NCBI RefSeq assembly: GCF_002936955.1
Contig: NZ_MPZM01000003.1
Span: forward strand, 62,001 to 126,000
Length of the DNA: 64,000 bases
Reading direction: 5' to 3'
Source of the DNA: Oceanisphaera arctica
GTDB lineage: Bacteria; Pseudomonadota; Gammaproteobacteria; Enterobacterales; Aeromonadaceae
Numbering within the stretch: the stretch's first letter is position 1; each line of letters opens with the position of its first letter. The notes below the pieces were generated by a model. That model had not been told where the DNA came from, made no database searches, and saw only the letters and a list, made by a program, of their open reading frames with translations. This document shows, piece after piece, positions 8,469-17,955 of this stretch. Both the position numbers and the translations under genes were made by a program.

Positions 8469-9989
8469 ATGACTGAAGCTATAACCAATATTAAACCGCT
8501 CAGTGACGGTCCCGACTGGAACTTTGAGTTACTCGAGACCTACCACAAGGAAATAGCCCGTATTGCCGAGAGTTATGGCCTGAGCACCTATCCCAACCAG
8601 ATAGAAATCATCACCGGCGAGCAGATGATGGATGCCTACTCCAGCATCGGTATGCCCATTGGCTACCATCACTGGTCTTACGGCAAAAAATTCATTCAGA
8701 CCGAACAACATTACAAGCGTGGTCAGATGGGCCTGGCCTATGAAATCGTCATCAACTCCAACCCTTGCATCGCCTATCTGATGGAAGAAAACACAATGCC
8801 GATGCAGGCCCTGGTCATCGCCCATGCCTGCTACGGTCATAATTCCTTCTTCAAGAACAACTATCTGTTCACGACCTGGACCGACGCCGAGTCCATTATC
8901 GACTACCTGCTGTTTTCAAAACACTACATCACCGAATGCGAAGAGAAGTATGGTGTTGCCGAGGTAGAGTTCATCCTCGACAGCTGCCATGCGCTGATGA
9001 ACTACGGGGTGGACCGATACAAGCGACCACAGAAACTGTCTCTGGCCGAAGAGCGCAGGCGGCAGAAAGCTCGCGAGGCCTACCTGCAAACCCAGGTCAA
9101 CGAGCTATGGAAAACCCTGCCACGCATGGACGATGCCAAACAGGAAAAGAAACACCGTTATCCCCGGGAGCCGGAAGAAAACATTCTGTATTTCATCGAG
9201 AAACACGCGCCCTTGCTCGAGCCCTGGCAGCGGGAAATCGTGCGCATAGTGCGCAAGATAAGCCAGTATTTCTATCCACAGAAGCAGACCCAGGTGATGA
9301 ACGAGGGCTGGGCCACCTTCTGGCACTACACCATTACCCAGCATATGTACGACGAAGGGCTGGTGACCGACCGTTTCATCATGGAAGTGCTGCACAACCA
9401 TACCAACGTCATCTTTCAGCCGTCCTATAACAGCAAGCATTATTCCGGCATTAACCCTTATGCACTGGGCTTTGCCATGTTTCAGGACTTGCGCCGTATC
9501 TGCGAGCATCCCACCGACGAAGACCGGGCCTGGTTTCCGGACATTGCCGGGTCCGACTGGGTCAAGACCCTGCACTTTGCGATGGAGAACTTCAAGGACG
9601 AGAGCTTTATCAGCCAGTTTTTGTCACCCAAGGTGATGCGCGATTTCCATCTGTTCGCGGTGGCCGACGACGATACCCGCAATTACCTGGAAATTTCGGC
9701 CATTCATGATGAGCAGGGCTACCGCCAGCTGCGCCAAACTCTATCAAATCAGTACAACCTGTCCAACCTCGAGCCCAACATTCAGGTCTATAACGTGGAA
9801 GTGAAAGGCGACCGCTCTCTCACCCTGCGTCATGTACCACACAACCGCATTCCGCTGGCAGACTCAAGCCATCAGGTGCTGAAGCACGTGCATCGCCTGT
9901 GGGGCTTTAATGTGGTACTGGAGCAGGAAGAGCCGGATGGCAACGCCATCATCATAGGACGCTGCCCGGAGCGGTCACCCACCGAATAA
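8469..9989 (+). CDS. ycgB: SpoVR family protein (YcgB)
   Basis: About 506 residues, near-colinear with E. coli YcgB (510 aa). Conserved stretches include LSDGPDWNFELL at the N-terminus, EQMMDAYSSIGMPIGYHHWS, VMNEGWATFWHYTI and SNLEPNIQVYNVE. Start choice: ATG at 8469, or GTG at 8463 two codons upstream; the AGGTGA ribosome site is very close to either, so the start is uncertain by two codons. It is the third gene of the YeaG-YeaH-SpoVR unit and is closed by a terminator shared with fadR. The function outside spore formers is unknown; the family is linked to stress survival. Confidence 0.94.
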   Translation: MTEAITNIKPLSDGPDWNFELLETYHKEIARIAESYGLSTYPNQIEIITGEQMMDAYSSIGMPIGYHHWSYGKKFIQTEQHYKRGQMGLAYEIVINSNPCIAYLMEENTMPMQALVIAHACYGHNSFFKNNYLFTTWTDAESIIDYLLFSKHYITECEEKYGVAEVEFILDSCHALMNYGVDRYKRPQKLSLAEERRRQKAREAYLQTQVNELWKTLPRMDDAKQEKKHRYPREPEENILYFIEKHAPLLEPWQREIVRIVRKISQYFYPQKQTQVMNEGWATFWHYTITQHMYDEGLVTDRFIMEVLHNHTNVIFQPSYNSKHYSGINPYALGFAMFQDLRRICEHPTDEDRAWFPDIAGSDWVKTLHFAMENFKDESFISQFLSPKVMRDFHLFAVADDDTRNYLEISAIHDEQGYRQLRQTLSNQYNLSNLEPNIQVYNVEVKGDRSLTLRHVPHNRIPLADSSHQVLKHVHRLWGFNVVLEQEEPDGNAIIIGRCPERSPTE

Positions 9990-9992
9990 AAA

Positions 9993-10015
9993 AACGCCTC
10001 CTTAAAGGAGGCGTT
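9993..10015. terminator. Bidirectional terminator between ycgB and fadR
   Basis: The stem AACGCCTCC/GGAGGCGTT lies between convergent genes. The plus strand has a short T tract. The minus strand has TTTTTTT directly after the stem, so it ends fadR transcription well. Confidence 0.85.
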
Positions 10016-10034
10016 CTTATCTGTGCTGTACCTA

Positions 10035-10748
10035 TCAGTGCTGTACCAGGGTGTCCGGTAAATGCTCACGCATATCAAACCACAGCTTACCCGAATTTTT
10101 ACCGTAGTCTCGGACCAGCTCGGCCACCTCATCGAGGTTGCCGTTTTCCGCCAGGCTGGCAAGGGCTCGGTAATAATCCGCCGCCAGCTGACGCGCCGCC
10201 GGCTGTGAAAAGTAATAACGCCCCACCCGGCAGTACAATCCCTTGAAACCGTTAAGGATCAGGGCATAGATGGGATTACCGGAAGCAAAAGCCAGCTGAT
10301 GATGCAGTTCATAGTCATAGGCGGCAAAGGCATCGGCCTCGTCTGCCAGCTGTTCCAGTTCGGCGATGGCGGCCATTACCCGTTCGGGATCATTTTTTAC
10401 CGCACCACGAATAAAAATACTGCTGATATGAGTACGGGCAGACAACAGATGATCGATCAACTCCGGCATCTTGTCTTCATCGAGGCGAGCCAGGGTTTCC
10501 AGAATATTGAGGCTGGAGGTTTCCCAAAAGTTATTCACCCGGGTCGGTTTACCGTGCTGTATAGTCAGCCAACCGTCCCGCGCCAGGCGCTGCAACACCT
10601 CACGCAGGGTCGTGCGGGTCACCCCGATCAGCTCCGACAATTCCCGCTCGGCGGGTAGTATGGAGCCTGGGGGAAAGTGGCTGTTCCAAATGGATTCTAT
10701 GATATATTGTTCTGCAAAATTGGCGGGGCTTTGTGCCTTGATGACCAT
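10035..10748 (-). CDS. fadR: Fatty acid metabolism regulator FadR (GntR family)
   Basis: The 237-residue protein matches E. coli FadR over its whole length. It has the GntR winged helix [20 protein letters not shown] with the recognition helix, the linker [16 protein letters not shown], and an all-helical acyl-CoA-binding domain ([16 protein letters not shown]). FadR represses fatty-acid degradation genes and activates unsaturated fatty-acid synthesis; long-chain acyl-CoA releases it from DNA. It is convergent with ycgB, as in E. coli. A FadR-like operator sits 52 bp before its start (10800-10816). A probable target, fadD, is in the same window. Confidence 0.97.
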   Translation of the reverse strand: MVIKAQSPANFAEQYIIESIWNSHFPPGSILPAERELSELIGVTRTTLREVLQRLARDGWLTIQHGKPTRVNNFWETSSLNILETLARLDEDKMPELIDHLLSARTHISSIFIRGAVKNDPERVMAAIAELEQLADEADAFAAYDYELHHQLAFASGNPIYALILNGFKGLYCRVGRYYFSQPAARQLAADYYRALASLAENGNLDEVAELVRDYGKNSGKLWFDMREHLPDTLVQH

Positions 10749-10799
10749 GAAACCACTCTGTTAAATTTGTTACGGCAGGCAAGATTAATGGTCGATAAT

Positions 10800-10816
10800 A
10801 ACAGAGCTGACCAGTT
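10800..10816 (-). promoter_or_regulatory. Probable FadR operator between fadR and dsbB
   Basis: The minus strand reads AACTGGTCAGCTCTGTT, close to the E. coli FadR consensus ANCTGGTCNGACCNGTT (two mismatches by eye). It lies in the fadR/dsbB intergenic region, so FadR autoregulation is the simplest reading. In E. coli the gene after fadR is nhaB; here nhaB is missing and dsbB follows. Confidence 0.6.
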
Positions 10817-10871
10817 TCTCACAACCCTAACCCTGCCAATAGTCAGTCATCCCGAACGTCATGAGGAACCG

Positions 10872-11393
10872 ATGCTGTACGCCTTTTCACACACTCGTTT
10901 TGCCTGGGGTCTGCTGACCCTCGCCGCCACCTCGCTGCTGGCGACGGCACTGTTTTTTCAGTACGTGCAGGGATTGTATCCCTGTGTGATGTGCGTCTAT
11001 CAAAGAGCGGCTCTTGCCGGAGTGATACTGGCAGGCATGCTCGGCTGGCTGGCACCGCGCAACGGATGGACGAGCAGCCTTGCCCTGGCCGGCTGGCTGG
11101 CGGCGGCAGTCAAGGGATTCTGGCTGGCGAAAGTGCATGTCGGTTATCAACTCAACCCCTCTCCCTTTAATCAGTGCTCCAGTTTCGCGGAATTTCCGGA
11201 CTGGCTGGCACTGGACCTCTGGTGGCCGGCCTTGTTTCATCCCACCGGCGACTGCGCCGATGCCTCCTGGGCCTGGCTGGGCTTTAGCATGCCCCAGTGG
11301 CTGATGGGCATTTTCGCCCTGCTGGCAGCGTTGGCGGTTATCTTTATTATCGTGCGGATAACCGGCATGAGGCGTGATTTGGCTGCTCTGTAA
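10872..11393 (+). CDS. dsbB: Disulfide bond formation protein DsbB
   Basis: The ATG at 10872 is preceded by GAGGAA and gives 173 residues (MLYAFSHTRFAW), a normal DsbB length; longer in-frame versions start in the fadR promoter. There are four hydrophobic membrane spans. The first periplasmic loop has the CXXC pair CVMCVYQRA, and the second has the other cysteine pair (NQCSSF and GDCADASW). DsbB reoxidises DsbA using membrane quinone. The fadR-(nhaB)-dsbB order is as in E. coli but without nhaB. Confidence 0.94.
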   Translation: MLYAFSHTRFAWGLLTLAATSLLATALFFQYVQGLYPCVMCVYQRAALAGVILAGMLGWLAPRNGWTSSLALAGWLAAAVKGFWLAKVHVGYQLNPSPFNQCSSFAEFPDWLALDLWWPALFHPTGDCADASWAWLGFSMPQWLMGIFALLAALAVIFIIVRITGMRRDLAAL

Positions 11394-11395
11394 AG

Positions 11396-11485
11396 GTCGG
11401 ATAAAGGGTCAGCTCCTCCGACACGCCGTGAATACCTTCCTGTAGGCTCAACCGCGCCATCCCTGGCGCGGATGGTCGGCTGTGT
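11396..11485 (-). repeat. Dispersed GC-rich repeat, copy 1
   Basis: Read on the minus strand it aligns by eye with the repeat at 24690-24780: GACCNTCCGCGCCAGGGATG, GCGCGGTKGAGCC, then GGCGNGTCGGNGGAGC and CCCTTT. It contains the hairpin CCGCGCC/GGCGCGG. It fills much of the gap between dsbB and ycgN. Confidence 0.65.
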
Positions 11486-11557
11486 TACCTCTAGTACCGC
11501 AAGCCTCAATACGATCAGATACTTAATAGAATTAGTATTAGCGCTTAAAGCTTGTTG

Positions 11558-11992
11558 TTAACTGGCCCAGGTAATGATGTGGTCTTCCCAGTTACCGGCC
11601 TTGGACTCCGGTACTACCTTGCCGCGTACCGACTGACCGGCCTTGTGCATGGCACTCTTGGAGCCGGTGCGCAGCGGATGCCAGGACGGCAACGACTGCC
11701 CTTCTGCCAGCAAACGATAGGCGCAGGTGGAAGGGAGCCAGAAATAATCGTCCAGTTTGTCCCGGGTAATCTTCAGACAATCCGGCACCTTGGCGAAGCG
11801 ATTGTCATAATCGCTGCAGGCACAGCTATGGGTGTTCAACAGTTCACAAGCCACATTGGTATGCACCAGCTCGTCGGTGTCTTCATCAATCAGCTTGTTG
11901 AGGCAGCACTTGCCGCAGCCGTCACACAAGGCTTCCCATTCTCCATCGGACATCTCCTCCAGAGACTTGGTATACCAGAAATCGGCCTGCAT
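11558..11992 (-). CDS. ycgN: YcgN family cysteine cluster protein (UPF0260)
   Basis: A 144-residue cytoplasmic protein with the YcgN cysteine cluster: [12 protein letters not shown] at residues 23-34, then [18 protein letters not shown] and later DCLKI and [10 protein letters not shown]. It starts [23 protein letters not shown], as in E. coli YcgN. The cysteines suggest metal or Fe-S binding, but no function is established. It lies 4 bp after ycgM on the same strand, and the order ycgL-ycgM-ycgN beside minC is the same as in E. coli. Confidence 0.93.
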   Translation of the reverse strand: MQADFWYTKSLEEMSDGEWEALCDGCGKCCLNKLIDEDTDELVHTNVACELLNTHSCACSDYDNRFAKVPDCLKITRDKLDDYFWLPSTCAYRLLAEGQSLPSWHPLRTGSKSAMHKAGQSVRGKVVPESKAGNWEDHIITWAS

Positions 11993-11996
11993 AAAT

Positions 11997-12659
11997 TTAT
12001 CCTGCTACTTTAGCACTGAACCGGTACTGACCGTCCAGTTGCATATCGAGTTCATCGAGCGGTTTGAGTTCAGCCACGCCCTTGGGGGTGCCGGTCAGTA
12101 CCACATCGCCGGGATTAAGGGTGAAACAGCGGCTCATCTGTGCCAGCAGCTCGCCAATGGACCACATCATCATGGTGGTATTACCGTTTTGCCGTTGCTC
12201 CCCATTGACCCGCAAGGAAAAATCGAGGCGCTGCAAATCGTTGAGCACCTCGGGCAGGGCAAAGGGAGTAACCGGGCAACTACCGTCAAACGCCTTGGCC
12301 CGTTCCCAGGGATGACCCTGCGCCTTGAGCCGGTCTTGCACATCGCGCAGGGTCAAATCCAGCGCCAACCCCACGCCGACGACCGCCTCCAGCGCATGAC
12401 CCGGTTCGGTATGGCACAAACGGCGGCCGATCAACAAGGCTACTTCCAACTCATGATGCACGGCCCCCTGCCCCTTGGGTAGCAGCAGTGGTGCATCAAG
12501 AGCAGTCAGGCTGGTAGACGGCTTGATGAACAACAGCGGCTCTTCGGGTACGGGATTGTTCAGCTCCGCCGCATGATCTTTATAACTGCGGCCCACGCAC
12601 ACCACTTTGCCCACGGCATAGGGCAAGGGCTGCCCCTGTAAGTCCATATGTTGATACAT
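11997..12659 (-). CDS. ycgM: Fumarylacetoacetate hydrolase family protein YcgM
   Basis: I chose the ATG at 12659 ([20 protein letters not shown]), which has AAGGAGC 6 bases upstream and matches the E. coli YcgM start; an ATG eight codons earlier lacks such a site. The 220-residue product has the FAH fold motifs [24 protein letters not shown], the metal-site region [14 protein letters not shown], and [15 protein letters not shown]. Family members hydrolyse or decarboxylate acylpyruvate-like compounds; the substrate here is unknown. Confidence 0.92.
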   Translation of the reverse strand: MYQHMDLQGQPLPYAVGKVVCVGRSYKDHAAELNNPVPEEPLLFIKPSTSLTALDAPLLLPKGQGAVHHELEVALLIGRRLCHTEPGHALEAVVGVGLALDLTLRDVQDRLKAQGHPWERAKAFDGSCPVTPFALPEVLNDLQRLDFSLRVNGEQRQNGNTTMMMWSIGELLAQMSRCFTLNPGDVVLTGTPKGVAELKPLDELDMQLDGQYRFSAKVAG

Positions 12660-12699
12660 GAGAAGCTCCTTACTGATACGCAACGTATGAAAGAAGAAT

Positions 12700-12981
12700 T
12701 CAGGCGGAAGGGTCAGCCTGAGACGCCCGATGTTGTTTAAGCAGGTTTTCCGGCGGTGGTGGTAATTGCAGGTAATACCCCTGAGTCTTTAACGCAAGTC
12801 TGACCTTGGTCAAATCGGCTTGTGCCAGGTGAGTCTTTGTTGCAAGGTTGATGATCATCGAAAGCCTGGGCGTACCGAAGGTATCCAGCAAAGGGGACGG
12901 CACACGCGAAAAGTCGTCGCGCCGCTCGACAAAAAGATAAGTCTCTGCCTTTTTAGGGCTTTTATACACTACACACAACAT
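12700..12981 (-). CDS. ycgL: YcgL domain-containing protein
   Basis: A 93-residue protein matching E. coli YcgL: MLCVVYKSPKKAETYLFVE, then DDFSRVPSPLLDTFG, and near the C-terminus the signature GYYLQLPPPPENLLKQH. The family has a small alpha/beta fold and no assigned activity. It is divergent from minC with about 105 bp between, and begins the ycgLMN set. Confidence 0.93.
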   Translation of the reverse strand: MLCVVYKSPKKAETYLFVERRDDFSRVPSPLLDTFGTPRLSMIINLATKTHLAQADLTKVRLALKTQGYYLQLPPPPENLLKQHRASQADPSA

Positions 12982-12987
12982 GGAAAT

Positions 12988-12996
12988 TGCTATAAT
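12988..12996 (+). promoter_or_regulatory. Extended -10 promoter element for minCDE
   Basis: TGCTATAAT is a perfect extended -10 (TGN plus TATAAT), 91 bp before the minC start. I see no good -35, which is usual for extended -10 promoters. Confidence 0.55.
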
Positions 12997-13086
12997 CCGT
13001 CGGGTTTATTGCCAGTTAAGATGGCAAACTATAACATCAGCACGACCAATAACAAAAAGGATTGAATCCTCGGGGGAAAGCCGCTT

Positions 13087-13770
13087 ATGGCGGAGCATGG
13101 TATCGAATTAAAAGGCAGTAGCTTTACCCTGTCGGTAGTGCATATGACCGATAGCGATATTCAGCAGGTAAAGCGACAGCTGGCAGAAAAAATTGCACTG
13201 GCTCCGGCGTTTTTTCGCGCCGCACCGCTGGTCATCAACATAGAAAAGCTGTTACAGATACCCGACTTCATCGCACTGGCCGATGCCCTCAAGGCACTGG
13301 ATCTGGTGCCGGTCGGTATTACCGGCGCCAAAGATGATGCGACCCGAGCCGCCGCCCGGGCTGCTGGTCTGGCCGTGGTCAGCACCGGTAAAATTCCGAT
13401 GCAACAAGAAGCTACCGCAGCACCAGCCGCCCTGCTCAACCAGCCCGGAACCAAAGTTCACCGTGGTCCGGTACGCTCGGGCCAGCAGGTCTACGCACCC
13501 AATGGCTCGCTGGTTATTCTGGGATCAGTCAGTAACGGGGCCGAAGTGATCGCCGATGACAGCATTCATATTTATGGTCAGTTGCGTGGCCGAGCCGTGG
13601 CCGGCGCCAAGGGCAACGAATCGGCCCGCATTTATTGTCAGCAGTTGATGGCCGAGTTGATTTCTGTTGCCGGCCATTATCAACTCAGTGATGGATTACA
13701 GGGTGTTAACTGGGAACAGCCAGTCACTATTTCTCTGGCGGGCGAGCAGTTAAAGTTCGATCGCCTCTAA
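13087..13770 (+). CDS. minC: Septum site-determining protein MinC
   Basis: A 227-residue FtsZ-assembly inhibitor. The N-terminal domain (MAEHGIELKGSSFTLSVVHM) binds FtsZ. After a linker of about 25 residues, the C-terminal beta-helix domain carries VRSGQQVYAPNGSLVILGSV and the MinD-contact region IYGQLRGRAVAGAKGNESA. It is the first gene of minCDE, with 23 bp to minD. The Min system keeps the division ring at midcell. Confidence 0.96.
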   Translation: MAEHGIELKGSSFTLSVVHMTDSDIQQVKRQLAEKIALAPAFFRAAPLVINIEKLLQIPDFIALADALKALDLVPVGITGAKDDATRAAARAAGLAVVSTGKIPMQQEATAAPAALLNQPGTKVHRGPVRSGQQVYAPNGSLVILGSVSNGAEVIADDSIHIYGQLRGRAVAGAKGNESARIYCQQLMAELISVAGHYQLSDGLQGVNWEQPVTISLAGEQLKFDRL

Positions 13771-13793
13771 TTTTACGATCTTAGGAACACACT

Positions 13794-14606
13794 ATGGCAC
13801 GAATTATCGTCGTCACATCCGGGAAAGGAGGCGTGGGTAAAACCACCTCCAGTGCAGCCATCAGCACAGGTTTGGCCAGTCTTGGCCATAAAACCGTGGT
13901 GGTTGATTTTGATATCGGCTTACGCAACCTGGATCTGATCATGGGTTGCGAACGTCGCGTCGTATACGACTTTGTTAACGTGATTAACGGTGACGCTAAC
14001 CTCACTCAAGCACTGATCCGAGATAAGCGAGTCGAACAACTCTATATTCTGCCCGCCTCCCAAACCCGGGACAAAGACGCCCTGACCCGGGAAGGGGTAG
14101 AAAAAATCCTCAACGATCTGGCCGACATGGGTTTCAAGTACATTATCTGCGACTCGCCCGCCGGCATCGAAACCGGGGCCCTGATGGCACTGTATTTTGC
14201 CGATGAAGCCATCGTCACCACCAACCCGGAAGTGTCCTCGGTTCGGGATTCCGACCGCATTCTGGGAATTCTTTCGTCCAAGTCCCGCCGGGCCGAAAAA
14301 GGCATGGAGCCCATCAGGGAACACCTGTTGCTGACTCGCTACTCTCCCGAGCGTGTCAGCCGTGGCGACATGCTGAGCGTACACGATGTGCAGGAAATAC
14401 TGGCCATACCCCTGCTGGGCGTGATCCCCGAAGACCAGGCCGTGCTCAAGGCATCGAACGCCGGTGAGCCGGTGATCCTGGATGGCGAATCCGATGCCGC
14501 TCTGGCTTATGCCGACACCGTCGCCCGCCTGCTGGGCGAAGAACGCCCCTTCCGTTTCCTCGATGAAGAGAAGAAGGGATTTTTTAGCCGACTTTTTGGG
14601 AGTTAA
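13794..14606 (+). CDS. minD: Septum site-determining ATPase MinD
   Basis: The 270-residue protein has the deviant Walker A GKGGVGKTT at residues 10-18, ICDSPAGIETGA around the Walker B region, and TTNPEVSSVRDSDRI. The C-terminus ends in an amphipathic membrane-targeting helix (EEKKGFFSRLFGS). ATP-bound MinD binds the membrane and recruits MinC; MinE triggers its hydrolysis and release. It is followed by minE after 3 bp. Confidence 0.97.
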   Translation: MARIIVVTSGKGGVGKTTSSAAISTGLASLGHKTVVVDFDIGLRNLDLIMGCERRVVYDFVNVINGDANLTQALIRDKRVEQLYILPASQTRDKDALTREGVEKILNDLADMGFKYIICDSPAGIETGALMALYFADEAIVTTNPEVSSVRDSDRILGILSSKSRRAEKGMEPIREHLLLTRYSPERVSRGDMLSVHDVQEILAIPLLGVIPEDQAVLKASNAGEPVILDGESDAALAYADTVARLLGEERPFRFLDEEKKGFFSRLFGS

Positions 14607-14609
14607 CCC

Positions 14610-14918
14610 ATGTCTCTACTGGACTATTTTCGTTCAAAAAAGACCCAGAACAGCGCCAAGCTCGCCAAAGAGCGCCTACAGATCATTGTTGCCCACGAAC
14701 GTAGCCAGCGAGATACCCCGGATTACCTGCCGCAAATGCAGCAGGATATTCTGGAGGTGATTCGTAAGTATGTGAAGATCGACATCGAGCATATCTCGGT
14801 ACAGCTCGACCAGAAAGGCGACAATTTGTCGGTGCTGGAGCTCAACATCATGTTCCCCGATCACGACGACAAAGCCAATCCGGACGACAAGAAAGAAGAA
14901 GAACCGGTCGCACCGTAA
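14610..14918 (+). CDS. minE: Cell division topological specificity factor MinE
   Basis: The 102-residue protein has the membrane-binding N-terminus [11 protein letters not shown], the anti-MinCD helix [12 protein letters not shown] and the dimer domain. It is about 14 residues longer than the 88-residue E. coli protein because of a charged, probably disordered tail ([19 protein letters not shown]). MinE drives the pole-to-pole oscillation of MinD. It is the last gene of the operon, closed by a hairpin at 14925. Confidence 0.96.
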   Translation: MSLLDYFRSKKTQNSAKLAKERLQIIVAHERSQRDTPDYLPQMQQDILEVIRKYVKIDIEHISVQLDQKGDNLSVLELNIMFPDHDDKANPDDKKEEEPVAP

Positions 14919-14924
14919 AAGCCA

Positions 14925-14950
14925 GGGGCGAGCTTATTCGCCCCCTTTTA
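14925..14950 (+). terminator. Terminator of minCDE
   Basis: The stem GGGGCGA/TCGCCCC with a six-base loop is followed by CTTTTA. Confidence 0.85.
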
Positions 14951-14959
14951 TTCATCACA

Positions 14960-16054
14960 TCACAGCTGTGATGTGAGCAGTTCTCCACGCCAGCCTTGCA
15001 ACAGGGTAGGCGTCATGTCCTTACTTTCTTCCAGCCGCCACTTCCAGCTCAGATACTGATGGATCAATCGCTTGGACGCGATCAATTCCGCCGGGATTTC
15101 GGCCTGCTCTCCGGCAAGTTCCACTATGCCCTTGATCCGCTTGAGCTCCGCCTTGTAGCCCGGATAATCCACCAGCCGCTGCACCGGCTCCGGCCAGCTA
15201 TCGGGGCCATCCAGCGCCTGCTGCACCAGCGCCAGCAAGGTGTCACCATGACGCTTTATTTCCATCGGCTCCAGTCCCAGACGGTTCAGATCGCCCAGAC
15301 TCTGTGGCGCCCGCTCCGCCACGCGAAACAGATTAGCTTCCTTCACCACAAAGTTGACCGCCAGATCCCGACGGCGCGCCTCGGTCAACCGCCACTGACA
15401 CAACCGCTGCAATATACCCAAGGCCTGACGGTCCAGGGTCCAGGCATTCTTGATATCCAGATAGGCCAGCTCGGGGGCCACACTCTCGCTGCGTCGCTTC
15501 ACCGCCCGCTCGCATTCCTGCTCGAACCAGTCGGTCAGCCCCTTCTGCTGCAGCTGCTGCATCAGCTTTTGATACACAGGATAGAGATAAATCACATCGT
15601 CGGCCGCGTAGCTCAGCTGCGCGCTCGACAAGGGCCGGGCCAGCCAGTCGGTACGGGCGTGAGCCTTGTCCAGGCTCACGCCGAGCAACTTCTCGACCAG
15701 GGGCGCAAAACCCAGCTGGGTGCCATAACCGAGAAAGGCGGCGGCCAGCTGGGTATCGTGCAGCCGGGCCGGCAAGGCACCGCTCTGATGCTGGAACAGT
15801 TCCAGATCCTCTCCCCCCGCGTGTAGCACACACAGACGGGCCGGGTCGTGCAACAGGCGCCACAACGGCGACAGATCCGACACGGCGACCGGATCAATCA
15901 GCGCCGTGCGCTGACCGTCGAACAGCTGGTAAAGGCCCGGTTTGGCATAGAAGGTGCGGGTGCGAACAAATTCGGTATCCAGCGCCAGCAAGGTGGCGTC
16001 GGTGGTACAGAAGTCGGCTAGGGTCTGGTTATCGGTGATCAGTGTATAAGTCAT
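14960..16054 (-). CDS. rnd: Ribonuclease D
   Basis: A 364-residue 3'-5' exoribonuclease of the DEDD family. The first acidic motif is in LLALDTEFVRTRTFYAKPGL, the second in CVLHAGGEDLELFQ and the third in LSYAADDVIYLYPVYQ. The rest forms HRDC domains (WTLDRQALGILQRLCQWR). It trims tRNA and other stable RNA 3' ends. It is convergent with minE and lies downstream of fadD, separated from it by the fadD terminator, so it likely has its own promoter within that short gap. Confidence 0.95.
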   Translation of the reverse strand: MTYTLITDNQTLADFCTTDATLLALDTEFVRTRTFYAKPGLYQLFDGQRTALIDPVAVSDLSPLWRLLHDPARLCVLHAGGEDLELFQHQSGALPARLHDTQLAAAFLGYGTQLGFAPLVEKLLGVSLDKAHARTDWLARPLSSAQLSYAADDVIYLYPVYQKLMQQLQQKGLTDWFEQECERAVKRRSESVAPELAYLDIKNAWTLDRQALGILQRLCQWRLTEARRRDLAVNFVVKEANLFRVAERAPQSLGDLNRLGLEPMEIKRHGDTLLALVQQALDGPDSWPEPVQRLVDYPGYKAELKRIKGIVELAGEQAEIPAELIASKRLIHQYLSWKWRLEESKDMTPTLLQGWRGELLTSQL

Positions 16055-16072
16055 GGGCGCTCTGAGTGGACG

Positions 16073-16101
16073 GCATAATAAAAACCCCGGTGGCTCGGGG
16101 T
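16073..16101 (-). terminator. Terminator of fadD
   Basis: On the minus strand the stem ACCCCG, loop, CGGGGT is followed by TTTTATTAT. Confidence 0.82.
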
Positions 16102-16107
16102 CTTGGC

Positions 16108-17817
16108 TCAGGAAGCGGGTTCTCGCAGCTCCCGGCGCAGTATTTTACCGACATTGGTTTTGGGCAATTCGTCGCGAAATTCTATCACCTTAGGCACCTT
16201 ATAGGCAGTCAGATATTGGCGACAATGAACGAGCAGCGCTTTTTCGCCCAGGCTGGCGCCCGGCTTTTTCACCACCACCAGCTTGACGATTTCTCCGCTG
16301 GTCTTGTGAGCAACCCCCACCGCCCCCGCCTCCAGTACGTCCGGATGCTGCATGGCCACATCTTCGATTTCATTGGGGAACACATTGAAACCGGATACCA
16401 GTATCATGTCTTTCTTGCGATCCACAATTTTCAGAAAGCCCTGCCCGTCGATGGTGGCGATATCACCCGTGCGTAGCCAACCGTCATGAAAGGCATCGTC
16501 ATCTTCGCCGGCCTGGCCCCAGTAGCCACTCATGACCTGGGGCCCCTTCACCTCCAACTCGCCGGGGGTATGAGTCAGATGAATTTCTGCGCCGTTATCG
16601 TCGACCAGTCGAACCTCGGTGGAGCACACCGGCAACCCGATGGATCCGTTATAACCGTCCATGTCATAGGGACAGACCGTCACCAGCGGAGAGCACTCGG
16701 TCAGGCCATAGCCCTCCAGCAAGCGGCTGCCGGTAATGGCCTGCCACTGCTCGGCCACCGCGCGCTGTACCGCCATGCCCCCGCCTATGGTCAGCTTCAG
16801 ACTCTTGAAATCATGCCCCTGAAAATCCGTGTTGTTCACCAGCGCGTTGAACAGGGTGTTGACCCCTGTGATACAGCTGAAGTCATAGCCCTTGAGCTCA
16901 CGCACGAAGCCCTTGATATCGCGCGGGTTGGTGATCAGCAGGTTGTGGGCGCCAATGCGGAAAAACAGCAGGCCGTTTACCGTCAGCGCAAACACATGAT
17001 AGAGCGGCAGCGCGGTGACCACCTTTTCCTGCCCCTTGCTCAATACCGGACCATAAACGCCCAGGCACTGTTCCACATTGGCCAGCATATTACGGTGGCT
17101 GAGCATGGCCCCCTTGGAGCGCCCTGTAGTGCCGCCGGTATATTGCAAAAAGGCCAGGGTATCGCCATTCAGCTCCGGCCGGGTATAACGCAGACCACTG
17201 CCCTGGGCCATGGCCGTCTTGTAAGCAATGGCCGCCGGCAAGTGGTAATCGGGCACCAGCTTCTTGATATGCCTGACGACCACATTGACCATGGTGCCCT
17301 TCACCAACCCCAGATGATCACCCATGCGGGTCAGGATCACCTGCTTCACCGGTGTCTCTTCAAGCACCTCGGTCAGGGTATGGGCAAAATTTTCCACGAT
17401 GACGATGGTGCTCGTCCCGGCGTCACTCAGCTGATGTTTCAGCTCGCGGGCGGTATAGAGCGGGTTGACGTTCACCACCACCAGGCCGGCGCGCAGGGCG
17501 CCGAACAGGCAGACCGGGTATTGCAGAAGATTAGGCATCATCAGCGCGATGCGCTCACCCGGTGCCAGTTTGAGCCCCTGTTGCAGATAGGCGGCAAAAT
17601 CCCGGGACAGCCGGTCCAGATCCCGATACGTGAGCGTCTTGCCGAAGTTGCTGTAGGCCGGCAAATCGGCAAACTCACTCACGCCATGTTCAAACATCTC
17701 CAGCAGCGAGGTAAATTTATCGGCATCGATATCGGCGGGTACGTCCGCCGGATAACGATTCAGCCAGGGCTTGTCGGAAAAGGGCGTCGGCTGCTGGCCG
17801 GACAGGATGTGTTCCAT
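16108..17817 (-). CDS. fadD: Long-chain fatty acid-CoA ligase FadD
   Basis: The ATG at 17817 has CAGGAG 7 bases upstream and gives 569 residues, close to the E. coli size; an in-frame extension of 17 residues is less likely. The AMP-binding P-loop-like motif [16 protein letters not shown], the YGLTECSP motif and the C-terminal [13 protein letters not shown] with [17 protein letters not shown] are all present. FadD activates long-chain fatty acids to acyl-CoA at the inner membrane; acyl-CoA in turn releases FadR. I could not find a clear FadR site in the 138 bp upstream. Confidence 0.96.
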   Translation of the reverse strand: MEHILSGQQPTPFSDKPWLNRYPADVPADIDADKFTSLLEMFEHGVSEFADLPAYSNFGKTLTYRDLDRLSRDFAAYLQQGLKLAPGERIALMMPNLLQYPVCLFGALRAGLVVVNVNPLYTARELKHQLSDAGTSTIVIVENFAHTLTEVLEETPVKQVILTRMGDHLGLVKGTMVNVVVRHIKKLVPDYHLPAAIAYKTAMAQGSGLRYTRPELNGDTLAFLQYTGGTTGRSKGAMLSHRNMLANVEQCLGVYGPVLSKGQEKVVTALPLYHVFALTVNGLLFFRIGAHNLLITNPRDIKGFVRELKGYDFSCITGVNTLFNALVNNTDFQGHDFKSLKLTIGGGMAVQRAVAEQWQAITGSRLLEGYGLTECSPLVTVCPYDMDGYNGSIGLPVCSTEVRLVDDNGAEIHLTHTPGELEVKGPQVMSGYWGQAGEDDDAFHDGWLRTGDIATIDGQGFLKIVDRKKDMILVSGFNVFPNEIEDVAMQHPDVLEAGAVGVAHKTSGEIVKLVVVKKPGASLGEKALLVHCRQYLTAYKVPKVIEFRDELPKTNVGKILRRELREPAS

Positions 17818-17955
17818 TTCAGTCTCCTGGGACAGAACGGGAAAGCAGTATACCCGTTGCATTATCACGTCTTTATTAAAGCATTTACTCTAAAAACTAT
17901 CCGCATGGGTCGATGAATGCAACAAGGTATTGACATAGGTGCGATAACCGTATCG

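Noticed and set aside
17818-17955. FadR operator upstream of fadD
   Set aside because: No sequence close to the TGGTCNGACC core was found by eye.
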